Part shown: positions 26,069 through 34,619 of the stretch, piece after piece
Layout of the letters: each line of letters starts with the position of its first letter
Numbering within the stretch: position 1 is the stretch's first letter
Origin: UBA7359 sp964523895
GTDB lineage: Bacteria > Pseudomonadota > Gammaproteobacteria > Eutrophobiales > Eutrophobiaceae
Assembly (NCBI GenBank): GCA_964523895.1
Contig: CAZGBJ010000003.1
Coordinates: 1-64,000 of the forward strand
Direction: 5' to 3'
Length of the DNA stretch: 64,000 nucleotides
Program-made: the position numbers and the translations under genes
Notes under the pieces: model-generated
Database searches by the model: none
The model's input: only the letters and a program-made list of their open reading frames with translations
What the model was told of the DNA's origin: nothing

Positions 26069-26815
26069 TCATATTTCAGGGGCAGACTTAAGTTTGTCCT
26101 CTGTACGCTGTTTAATTTCTTCTAATCGTTGGCCAAGAAATTTTCTTTGATGTGGGTCTTTGAGTTCGCCGCTTTCAAGTAAGCCACCAATAACAATCAT
26201 GGCACTTTCCAGTTCGCCCATATCCTCTAATACAAAAATTTCCATTTGTTTCGCCCAATAAGGAATATTGTCACCTTGTGCATATTGTCGAATCAATTGT
26301 GCGCATTCAAGTGCCAAATGTTCATCTTTGATTCGATGCTTGGCAATATAGACGGCATGAGTCATAAACGACCAGCGAGCATCCGGATTCTCAATAAATT
26401 TTTCACTAACATAGTGAATCATTTTTCTTTGTTTTTCTTCATCCTGTACTTCAGCATAAAATCTGATAGCTGCTAATAGTGGATATTGGATCTTATTATC
26501 TAGCTCCAATACCAAATCCAGCCATTCAATTACTTTATCGTAATTCAATTCTTTTAACGGGATACTGACTCCGGGTTGATTATCAAATGCCTGTAACCAT
26601 AGCATTACTGCCTTTGCTGCAGTGACAGGGTCATCAAGACTGGCCAGTTTTATAATAGAAGATTGCGGCGGTGTTGGTAAATAATAACGCTTAACTTCAA
26701 ACTTGGTAAAATAGAAATGCCAAAGACACTGTAAAAACAAACTTAATAATAAAGCAAAGCCTATACTTTTAGGAACAAAAGAAACATCTCGAGTTTGTTT
26801 TACATAAAGCTTCAT
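26069..26815 (-). CDS. Membrane-anchored helical-repeat protein of unknown function
   Basis: From ATG 26815 it has 248 residues. A TTG at 26824 would add three residues. One N-terminal membrane helix (about 15-35, IGFALLLSLFLQCLWHFYF) is followed by an all-helical, TPR-like region in which pairs of helices repeat (for example LLAAIRFYAEVQDEEKQRKM, then ALECAQLIRQYAQGDNIPYW). I do not recognise a named family. It begins 9 bases after the stop of the ABC permease on the same strand, so it may assist that transporter. Confidence 0.65.
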   Translation of the reverse strand: MKLYVKQTRDVSFVPKSIGFALLLSLFLQCLWHFYFTKFEVKRYYLPTPPQSSIIKLASLDDPVTAAKAVMLWLQAFDNQPGVSIPLKELNYDKVIEWLDLVLELDNKIQYPLLAAIRFYAEVQDEEKQRKMIHYVSEKFIENPDARWSFMTHAVYIAKHRIKDEHLALECAQLIRQYAQGDNIPYWAKQMEIFVLEDMGELESAMIVIGGLLESGELKDPHQRKFLGQRLEEIKQRTEDKLKSAPEI

Positions 26816-26824
26816 TGTAAACAA

Positions 26825-27598
26825 CTATAATTCTTTTCTATATAAATCAAATAAGGCAACACATGACAAAAGAATAATGTAGATTAAGGTCTGACCAATA
26901 ACTATAAACAGTTCAGCATTAAAATCAGTAACGTAAACAAGCCAGTCAGTTTGTGTAAATTTATGCAGATCTGGAATGACATAAGCAATAATATCCAGAA
27001 AACCATTTATGAATTGATGACTCATTGAAGCTGAAGCAAGAATAGGTGAATCGCTAATAAGCTGAATTGCTTCTATTGATCTGGACAGAACATAAAATGC
27101 CATGACGACACTAAATGAAATTGTAATGCTATTAAACGAAAATAAAGATAACAAACTCAATGCAATAATAATCAATAATTCACAGAATAATGAGAACGAC
27201 CAGAATAACGCTAAATTTGCTGGCACATATAAACATAAGCAACAGGCACTCATTAGTGCAATAAGAAGAGCAACGGCAGAAAATCCTGCAAATTTACCAA
27301 AATAATAGGATGATCGTGGCACTGGGTGAGAAAGAATTAATTCAAAACCTTTATCATTAAATTCCCGGATCATACTTGTGATGACAAACAGACCCATAGT
27401 AAAAACAGAAAACAGACGTAAAGTTGAAGCGAGCAAGGCTGATTGCATCTGGACACCTTCAGTAATAGCTAGTTCTCCTATGAACATCGATACACAGAAG
27501 AACACAATGACGCCCAGCAGAATAAAAAGTAAAAATTTATCCCGAACAGCTTCCCAAATTGAATACTTGGCTATTGTCAATAATAGATTATGATTCAT
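26825..27598 (-). CDS. ABC-2 type transporter permease
   Basis: A 257-residue integral membrane protein with about six hydrophobic segments and the early block GFELILSHPVPRSSYYFGKF, typical of NosY-like ABC-2 permeases. It lacks its own adjacent ATPase. The ATPase at 22790-23515 on the same strand is the probable partner, separated by a pilin and the cyclase. The substrate is not evident. It is divergent from the histidine kinase, with a 72-base gap. Confidence 0.85.
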   Translation of the reverse strand: MNHNLLLTIAKYSIWEAVRDKFLLFILLGVIVFFCVSMFIGELAITEGVQMQSALLASTLRLFSVFTMGLFVITSMIREFNDKGFELILSHPVPRSSYYFGKFAGFSAVALLIALMSACCLCLYVPANLALFWSFSLFCELLIIIALSLLSLFSFNSITISFSVVMAFYVLSRSIEAIQLISDSPILASASMSHQFINGFLDIIAYVIPDLHKFTQTDWLVYVTDFNAELFIVIGQTLIYIILLSCVALFDLYRKEL

Positions 27599-27670
27599 AG
27601 TATAAAATTGATTAAACTAATTTAGACTGGAAGCTAATATAACAAAAAAAATACCATCGTAATCATAAAG

Positions 27671-29356
27671 ATGAGCACATTTATAAATAAATTAACTCAA
27701 AAAAGAGAACTTATTGTTCTTGTTTTGATGCTGGAAATGCTGCATCTGTCTATCTGGTTTGATTTTGGCAGCATAATTTCCCGTTCTTTCATGCTAAGCC
27801 ACCTCGGTCTTTTCTTAATATGGCAGCCGGTATGGCGTGGAGATGAAAAGCTTAGTGTTGAGAATACGATTCTCTTTATCGTTTTCACTCTTGCACTCAC
27901 TATCTGGTTAAATCTTTGGTTACTCTTTGCCTGGCTAATTCTGTTAATCGGTTTTATTAGTGGCCGTGTTACTTTGGACAGAAATGAAAGAGCGGTATAT
28001 ATCTTTGCATTAGGGTTTCTTGTATTAGAACTACTTTTTGGCTGTGTTCCTGAATTGGCAAACATTGACATTGAATACAAATATATTTTTAAAGCATCGC
28101 TGCCTATTTTATTAATATTCATACTTGCTTTTCCAGGCACTAAATCAGACCACCCGATCCACATGGTGGATTTTATTCACTCGATAACAACAGCCATGCT
28201 TACTAGTTTAGTTGCTCTGGGCAGCCTGTTAATCATGTTCATAAATGAAACATCTTATTTTACAGCGTTGACTCAGACTTCCGTCGCTATTGGTGGATTC
28301 ATAATATGTATAAGCTGGTTACTAACGTCACAATCACGTTTTAAAAGTGTTGCCCAATTATGGTCAAATTACATGCTCAATATAGGAACGCCTTTCGAAG
28401 AATGGCTATCTGAATTAGCAGAAATTAATGAACTGGAACTGTCACCAGATGACTTTCTTAAGGAGGCAATGCAACGCTTAGTTAATTTTTCATGGATCTC
28501 TGGCATAAAATGGAAATTAAATTCGATTGTTAATGTCAAGGGCGATGAAACAATTAATGAAGTTGAAGTAACAAACATTAGTTTCAATGTATGCATTTAT
28601 ACTTATAGTCCGGCAGGAGCTGCATTAAAATTACATAGTAATTTATTAATTAAATTACTTCACAATTTTTATATAAACAAACAACGAGAACAAGAGCTAA
28701 CAAAACAAGCTCACCTGAAAGCTATCTATGAAACTGGAGCACGAATAACGCACGACATTAAGAATTTACTACAATCACTACAAGCAATCACGAGTATTAT
28801 TACTCATGATACAGATGGTTCCAGTCTTGAGGTATCACAACAAGTTTTAAAAAAGCAATTGCCAAATCTAAGCCAACGCCTACAACTGGCATTAGACAAG
28901 TTACAAACACCTCAAGATCAAGATACCGAAGAAATCTATCTTAAAGATTGGTGGGCTGATCTTCAAAAAAGAAATTTTCATAATAAAATATTATTTCAAA
29001 CCCATGTTCATGGCGACCCGATTATACCGGTCGACTTATTTGATAGCGTTATTGATAATTTATTGGAAAATATCCAAAGCAAACAAAAAGATGAGCCAGA
29101 AATAGAAATTACTATCACGCTCGCATGTAGTGAAAATGTAACAAGCGTTACAGTTTGTGACTCAGGCAGTATGATTTCTGATATTATTTCCAGAGATCTA
29201 TTGTCCAATGTCATTACCTCTGATGATGGCTTAGGCATAGGTCTATATCAGGCTAGTAAACACGCTACATTATTTGGCTATGAATTAAAATTAATTAATA
29301 ACCAGACAGGAAGAGTATGTTTTGAGCTAACTTCAAAGAAAGGTGATATAGACTAG
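27671..29356 (+). CDS. Membrane sensor histidine kinase without adjacent regulator
   Basis: A 561-residue protein. The first 230 residues hold about seven or eight hydrophobic segments. A poorly conserved middle region follows. The H box is GARITHDIKNLLQSL (about residue 360), and the ATPase domain has DSVIDNLLENI (N box), VCDSGS (G1) and DDGLGIGLYQASK (G2). No response regulator is next to it. The sigma-54 response regulator at 43991-45433, at the far end of the convergent pilus operon, is the best candidate partner by location, reminiscent of PrsK/PrsR pairs. The 3' end overlaps the pilin gene at 29353 by 4 bases. Confidence 0.87.
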   Translation: MSTFINKLTQKRELIVLVLMLEMLHLSIWFDFGSIISRSFMLSHLGLFLIWQPVWRGDEKLSVENTILFIVFTLALTIWLNLWLLFAWLILLIGFISGRVTLDRNERAVYIFALGFLVLELLFGCVPELANIDIEYKYIFKASLPILLIFILAFPGTKSDHPIHMVDFIHSITTAMLTSLVALGSLLIMFINETSYFTALTQTSVAIGGFIICISWLLTSQSRFKSVAQLWSNYMLNIGTPFEEWLSELAEINELELSPDDFLKEAMQRLVNFSWISGIKWKLNSIVNVKGDETINEVEVTNISFNVCIYTYSPAGAALKLHSNLLIKLLHNFYINKQREQELTKQAHLKAIYETGARITHDIKNLLQSLQAITSIITHDTDGSSLEVSQQVLKKQLPNLSQRLQLALDKLQTPQDQDTEEIYLKDWWADLQKRNFHNKILFQTHVHGDPIIPVDLFDSVIDNLLENIQSKQKDEPEIEITITLACSENVTSVTVCDSGSMISDIISRDLLSNVITSDDGLGIGLYQASKHATLFGYELKLINNQTGRVCFELTSKKGDID

Positions 29357-30186
29357 GGCAATACTTCTGCCTTGACCATTCTATTCATCAATATATTGGG
29401 AGAGATCCACATTACGATATCATCAAATTGGCACAGGACATTAGCTGTAGGCTCATCAGCAGCATCGGTACAGCCCGCAGCACCCGAAGAAAATAGTCGC
29501 GAATAAAAATTTGCATCCGTATTAGCATCGTCGTTTTCGTTTTCATCCGTTCCCGCTGTCGTTGCCACCATTGTAGTACCTAGTGTCGTTGTGGCACCCA
29601 GTGAATTTCTACCGTGCGAGACAATAACCGCAGGGACTAAAGTGGCGGCATTGTACTGAAACTTGGACTCTACTACTGCGCCGGTACTCGTATCATCTCC
29701 TCGGGTTAATATAGTAATGTTTCCACTCTGGCATAAATCAAGTTCACCATCAGCAGCACACGTACCTGTATCAACAGTCGTAAATCCAGGGGTAGTGACA
29801 TGATATTTGAATCGATTTCCCCATACATCACCTTGAAAATCAAGACTTAAAGTTTGCCATGGTATCCATCCATCACCCGTTGCAGCCGTACATGTGCCGG
29901 ATGCCACTGGATCGGATAGACCGTCACCGTCCGTATCCGGGCAAGGTAAACGACCATTTATTATGGCAAAACCATATAATGATTCGAGGATATCATTCAT
30001 CGTATCAATTGTTTGTTGCCGTTCTTGTGCTTCTATCTGTGTCCCAACTGGCCCTAGTAGCCCCACCATAAGTAAACTAATAATAAGCAGAACTACGGAA
30101 AGTTCTATTAAGGTAAAGCCTTTAAATATTTTATTATTCAACTGATTATTTACTCTAAGGGGTTTCGAGAACAAGAATTTGATCAT
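29353..30186 (-). CDS. LPCPD-type prepilin, last gene of the pilus operon
   Basis: A 277-residue prepilin with a 23-residue leader and class III signal (KGFTLIELSVVLLIISLLM, Glu at mature position 5). The globular part has RLPCPDTDGDGL, then IPWQTLSLDFQGDVWGNRFKY, PAVIVSHGRNSLGA and DDIVMWIS. This order of blocks also appears in the large protein encoded just upstream, so both belong to the same pilin-like family. It overlaps that gene by 32 bases. It ends convergently with the histidine kinase. Confidence 0.85.
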   Translation of the reverse strand: MIKFLFSKPLRVNNQLNNKIFKGFTLIELSVVLLIISLLMVGLLGPVGTQIEAQERQQTIDTMNDILESLYGFAIINGRLPCPDTDGDGLSDPVASGTCTAATGDGWIPWQTLSLDFQGDVWGNRFKYHVTTPGFTTVDTGTCAADGELDLCQSGNITILTRGDDTSTGAVVESKFQYNAATLVPAVIVSHGRNSLGATTTLGTTMVATTAGTDENENDDANTDANFYSRLFSSGAAGCTDAADEPTANVLCQFDDIVMWISPNILMNRMVKAEVLP

Positions 30187-33100
30187 TAAAATTACTGGTT
30201 TTTAATTGTTCCTGAAATAGATCATCTGATTGAGTGTTATTAGCTAACTCGTAATATTCATTAATAGTACCGTTTGTTCTATTTTGCGCATTTATTTCTG
30301 CACCAGCCGTAATAACCAACATTGATTTATCGCTATTCACAACACCTGAATCAACATCATTAAGCACCAAACAATTTACACCATCCACACAAACCGCTGC
30401 GGCCCCTGGCGCATAACCAGAGCTATAAGCAACGTACATTAATTTATGCCAATCGTTTTCAATAAACCAGGATGGAATATCACCGTTAACTTCACTCATA
30501 CTATTAAAGTCAATATTACTAATACGAAGATTACCACTAGTTAAAGATGTCGGTGTAAAAGCAGCTTCGCCTACTTGTGTCACTTCATCCTCTTGATAAT
30601 CTTTTATTACGACTAAAGACACACCTGCATTACCCGAAAAATTTACTGCCGCTGAAATTGAACTACAATCAGAAGTGTATCCCAAACAAACATCCCTTAC
30701 GCGTTCGCCCGAAACCGTTTTTGTTCCCTGATTACCTCTGAATTTACTATGTATAGTATGTTCGCGCGAATAAACATAATCATAATAAACTGTATAGGAA
30801 TCGCCTATTGTAAAATCATTAGATGTTCCATCATACATTGTCGTTACCATACCTGTTTCAAGTACATTTGTTATTTCTCCAAATGCCCCTGTAGTCGTAT
30901 TTTCAACAATATCACCAACTTCAACGCCGTCAGATACAAAAGTCTCTGAAAAATCTCTAAACGCATCCGTTGCTCCAGTTAAAGGAACACTATCTACAGT
31001 TCCATTCAACGAATTAGAGGCGGGCATTATACGATAATATTCATTACTATCGAAATCAGGATTAACTGAAGAAGTATAATTATCTGTGCTTAATTGTGTT
31101 TCGCTGGAGACATTTTCTACTACAAATCGTCTAGGCTGATAAATTTGATAAGTGTCTCCCGGCCTAAATTCAATCGGCGTCGAACTTTCGCCGATATAAC
31201 TCTCGGTAATTAATGTGTCTACTCCTTCTTTATCAATGAGAACAGCCTGTATTTTTCCAACTCCCAGTTCAACTTCTAATGTTTGATTCTGGACTAGATA
31301 ACTGTAACGCTCATAGACACTGAAATCAGCACTTGCATCATACATTGTTGGGACAGTCCCAATTTGATAATCGTCTCCGACTTCGAAAATATTATCTGTT
31401 CCACCACTCAATGATGAAACCGTAATTTGAGTTGCTGTTACCGAATCAATAATACCGCTCGAACCATCCGTCGTGTTAAAAAGTGTATCGCCAACAGAAA
31501 TATTGACATTTAAAAAATCATTATTGGTGTCTTGTAGTGTCAGGCTAGCTGGTGCGCCAGTGGCAATACCACTATTACCGGCATCCACAGTACCGGAAAG
31601 AACCCATGTTTCATCATCATAGTTTTGTGCAATATCACCACGTTTAACGTTATCAGTACTGAACTCGGCTGCGCTATCAGTGACAACTACCGTGTTAAGT
31701 CCTGAAGTAAGATTACCTGATATATTGACAAAATCTTTATAACTGACAAAACAATCAGCGAAATTTAAAACTAGCCAGATACAAGTGCCTATAGAATCAT
31801 CAAACGATTCAGAACCCGAAGCAACATAGTTATCAATATAGTTTTGTAAGATTGCTGAATTTGATACGGTAATATCGCCGGCATTAGCCGTAAACGTCCA
31901 GTCAAAATTTAAATCTGTTTTAAAAGGTTCGCCGACTTCATGTATTCCCAAATGCCCTTCACGGACATTTGTCGTTGCATTAAATCTTGGCAGGAAATAT
32001 CTGTCAGCAACAGTAAAATTATTGTTAACTCCAAACAACAATGAATCGACAGTTAATTCTGTAGTCGCTACAGCAGTAATTCTTCCCATAGAGTCATCGG
32101 TAATATTCCAGATTAAATCACCTGCTTGCACCCCCATAACTACAAAATCTTTAGTATTATCGAGTAACTGTGTTGCACTTGAAGCTGCATTCGTCGCTAC
32201 ACCATAATTATTTCTGATCTGATAAGCATTACCACTAGCAAATGTATTTATTGTGCCGCCACTAAGAGATTTAACTTCAATCTCATCAGCGTCTATTGAA
32301 GCAATAATTCCACTTGAGCCATCAGATACATTTTCTATTACATCGCCAACTCTGATACCGATATCAGTAAGATCCTGGGAAGTATCATTAAGAATAAGAC
32401 CTGAACTACCCGCTGTTGCAGTACCAGACAAAACATTCGATGCGTCTTTAATAAATACAGAATACTCATCGTCCTCATCAAAATCATTTTCAACTCCTTG
32501 CTGAAGACTACTAACAGTTAATGAATCTGCCGAAGAAGGATTAACACTTACCGTACCTATTGAGCCATCAGTAATATTATAAACTATGTCACCTGCCTTA
32601 ATCCCTCGTGCAAGAAAGTCCGGACTACTCGAGCCTGAGTCATTTAATACTGTAGATGTACTTCCGGAATCTGCAAATCCTCTTACTTCTTTTATATCAG
32701 CTTTAGGATCAGCATATGCAGATAACCAGGGGTAGGCGGCATAAGTAGAAAAATAGTTAGTCAATATTTGATTTACTTCGCCCAATACACGTTTTTCAAC
32801 TTGTTCCATTAATTCCTGCCGCGTAATGTAAACTAATTTATCATTAATATTGTCAAAATTAGAAATCACAAAATCAGTATCAAAATCAATATTATCCGCT
32901 TCAAGATAATGAGCTATTTCCAGAGCAATATCCGTTTCACCAATATCCCTATTTTGATTATTTATTGGTTCTCCTGGAGCAATAATGATAGCAACGACAT
33001 CATCTATATCATTAGCATCGATATCACCATCAGCATCGATATCAATTCGAAGCTGTCCTTCTGTCTCACTATTTAATGGCTCTAACTTAGGGTTATTTCG

Positions 33101-33499
33101 AAAATTATCAGACAATACATACCATAGACGCTGTCCACTACTATCTTTTAGATCGTTCAGTTTTAAAGTTACCCAGGGAAGTCTGCCAATAGTTGTACTA
33201 GATCCTGATGCACATGTGCCTGCATCAGTACTACCATCATTATCACGATCCGGACAAGGCAAATACCCTGGACCATAGTCCGAATTCACTATATCAGGAT
33301 AAGTAACTGCATAACTGATTAATGCCTGTTTTGCTTCTGCTAATACCCTGCTGGTTGCCTGTTCTCTCAAATGTGGTTTTGTAGCGGCATTTATTTTACT
33401 GAGTAAGGAATAGGATGAGGCCATTATAAGAATTAACATAAAAATCAACAACGCGGCTCCTTGCTGTGATTTATATTTGACGACTGAATGTAAGGTCAT
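30155..33499 (-). CDS. Giant PilX-like minor pilin with repeated beta modules
   Basis: From ATG 33499 (preceded by AGAAGG) it has 1114 residues. A TTG at 33511 would add four. The N-terminus (QQGAALLIFMLILIM) is a PilX-type prepilin segment without Glu5. Residues 75-230 form a pilin-like head (YLPCPDRDNDGS, GRLPWVTLKLNDL, AIIIAPGEPINNQNR, FDNINDKLVYIT). Residues 283-905 carry about seven copies of a 60-70-residue module, best seen at 283-349, 367-428, 443-503, 652-713 and 842-905. The pattern is VGDxxxNxTDGSxGxIxxV, xxLTVxSLxGGxxNxFxxGDxYxI. The C-terminus (950-1114) repeats the pilin-like ending (LVITAGAEINAQNR, FNDQILVLE). It is most likely a pilus-tip or surface protein. Function is unknown. 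Confidence 0.82.
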   Translation of the reverse strand: MTLHSVVKYKSQQGAALLIFMLILIMASSYSLLSKINAATKPHLREQATSRVLAEAKQALISYAVTYPDIVNSDYGPGYLPCPDRDNDGSTDAGTCASGSSTTIGRLPWVTLKLNDLKDSSGQRLWYVLSDNFRNNPKLEPLNSETEGQLRIDIDADGDIDANDIDDVVAIIIAPGEPINNQNRDIGETDIALEIAHYLEADNIDFDTDFVISNFDNINDKLVYITRQELMEQVEKRVLGEVNQILTNYFSTYAAYPWLSAYADPKADIKEVRGFADSGSTSTVLNDSGSSSPDFLARGIKAGDIVYNITDGSIGTVSVNPSSADSLTVSSLQQGVENDFDEDDEYSVFIKDASNVLSGTATAGSSGLILNDTSQDLTDIGIRVGDVIENVSDGSSGIIASIDADEIEVKSLSGGTINTFASGNAYQIRNNYGVATNAASSATQLLDNTKDFVVMGVQAGDLIWNITDDSMGRITAVATTELTVDSLLFGVNNNFTVADRYFLPRFNATTNVREGHLGIHEVGEPFKTDLNFDWTFTANAGDITVSNSAILQNYIDNYVASGSESFDDSIGTCIWLVLNFADCFVSYKDFVNISGNLTSGLNTVVVTDSAAEFSTDNVKRGDIAQNYDDETWVLSGTVDAGNSGIATGAPASLTLQDTNNDFLNVNISVGDTLFNTTDGSSGIIDSVTATQITVSSLSGGTDNIFEVGDDYQIGTVPTMYDASADFSVYERYSYLVQNQTLEVELGVGKIQAVLIDKEGVDTLITESYIGESSTPIEFRPGDTYQIYQPRRFVVENVSSETQLSTDNYTSSVNPDFDSNEYYRIMPASNSLNGTVDSVPLTGATDAFRDFSETFVSDGVEVGDIVENTTTGAFGEITNVLETGMVTTMYDGTSNDFTIGDSYTVYYDYVYSREHTIHSKFRGNQGTKTVSGERVRDVCLGYTSDCSSISAAVNFSGNAGVSLVVIKDYQEDEVTQVGEAAFTPTSLTSGNLRISNIDFNSMSEVNGDIPSWFIENDWHKLMYVAYSSGYAPGAAAVCVDGVNCLVLNDVDSGVVNSDKSMLVITAGAEINAQNRTNGTINEYYELANNTQSDDLFQEQLKTSNFNDQILVLETP
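30785..32653 (-). repeat. Repeat-module region of the giant minor pilin
   Basis: Five clear protein modules lie at about 32653-32453, 32401-32216, 32173-31991, 31546-31361 and 30976-30785, with two weaker ones between. Shared words are GDIVYNITDGSIG, GDVIENVSDGSSG, GDLIWNITDDSMG, GDTLFNTTDGSSG and GDIVENTTTGAFG. The DNA copies have diverged, so there is no simple tandem DNA repeat. Confidence 0.85.
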
Positions 33500-33513
33500 A
33501 AACCTTCTCAAAC

Positions 33514-33996
33514 TTATCTATCGCCTTCAGTATCGTCTGTCCCAACGATGTCTCTTTCAATGGGTTCAGGCGTAAAGGCTTCGCCCACCTTTAGCACTAC
33601 ATTCGTACTATCATCAGGCATAATAACTGTGACTTGATCAGACTTAATTTTGTTATCTGGCACTTGAATAAACTGAGATTCCAGATCGCCCTCGAAGGTA
33701 TTGCTGTCATTAATCCATGCAGTGCTTTTTCCATCACTTCGATGAACCAGACCCCTTAAAGTAATAGCGTCACGAATCACTGTTTCTTTTTCTACCTCAA
33801 GAGGCTCGATGATCTCTTCAACCTCTACCGCCACCTCAATCTTTTTTGGTTTTTCTTTTGTGTACCTTATTTTTTCTAATTCTTTTCTTTCATCAGCAGT
33901 AGTATATATCCTGCCTAAATTATCAGCATATGATGGCTCAATTAGAACAACGCTAACAATAATTAATAATAAGCTGTATTGATAAAATTTTTTCAT
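33514..33996 (-). CDS. MshK-like periplasmic pilus protein
   Basis: A 160-residue protein with a Sec signal peptide (about residues 1-24, ending SYA). The C-terminal half (ITLRGLVHRSDGKSTAWIND, then VLKVGEAFTPE) resembles MshK/PilP-like proteins that contact the secretin. The middle is a charged linker. It overlaps mshJ by 4 bases upstream and lies 14 bases before the giant pilin gene. Assignment rests on pattern and position. Confidence 0.7.
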   Translation of the reverse strand: MKKFYQYSLLLIIVSVVLIEPSYADNLGRIYTTADERKELEKIRYTKEKPKKIEVAVEVEEIIEPLEVEKETVIRDAITLRGLVHRSDGKSTAWINDSNTFEGDLESQFIQVPDNKIKSDQVTVIMPDDSTNVVLKVGEAFTPEPIERDIVGTDDTEGDR

Positions 33997-34619
33997 CCGA
34001 TCTTAATCTCCTGTCCACCAGGAAGATCAATCGTTATCCAATTCAATAAACATTGAACAGTAATATTAGCAGCATTTTTTTCATATTGAATTTCTCTTCC
34101 ACTCATGCCGAACGAACACTCAGATATTGTATAAGTCCCGTCCGCAGCTCGATTCATATAATCAATCAATTTAAACAAGTCGCCCTCATGTAATAAACCA
34201 AGGTTAAGTTCCATGCTGCTACGATATAAAGTATAGCCGCTATAATTAATATTATATTCCGGGATATGTTCTTCCTGTGAATTTATTGAATAATTTAATG
34301 ACGGCAGTCTGATTTTTTCACTCGCTTGTCGTAACGCTTCTACCCAGTTTAATCTTTTCTCACGACCAATAATTCCTTGCATATATAACTTAACAAATTG
34401 TGGATAATAATCGCGCAATAATTGTTCTTCCTGATCGACATCCAGATATCGTCGACTAATAGACTGAAAAGCTATTTTATTATTATTATATTCTTTATTT
34501 AAATTAATATTGAAATAATAGCTTACGCCAATTAATGAACTCGAGATAGCAAGACACAGACAAAACAAGATCAAAGATTTTTTGAGAATAGTCCAGTCTA
34601 TTTTAGTCTTGTCCTCCAT
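33993..34619 (-). CDS. MshJ/PilO-like inner-membrane pilus protein
   Basis: A 208-residue protein with a short cytoplasmic start, one membrane helix (about 14-35) and a periplasmic part with a coiled-coil stretch then a small alpha/beta domain (MELNLGLLHEGDLFKLIDYMNRA), the PilO/MshJ arrangement. It shares one base with the upstream gene (TAATG) and four with the MshK-like gene, so translation is coupled through the alignment-complex genes. Confidence 0.75.
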   Translation of the reverse strand: MEDKTKIDWTILKKSLILFCLCLAISSSLIGVSYYFNINLNKEYNNNKIAFQSISRRYLDVDQEEQLLRDYYPQFVKLYMQGIIGREKRLNWVEALRQASEKIRLPSLNYSINSQEEHIPEYNINYSGYTLYRSSMELNLGLLHEGDLFKLIDYMNRAADGTYTISECSFGMSGREIQYEKNAANITVQCLLNWITIDLPGGQEIKIG

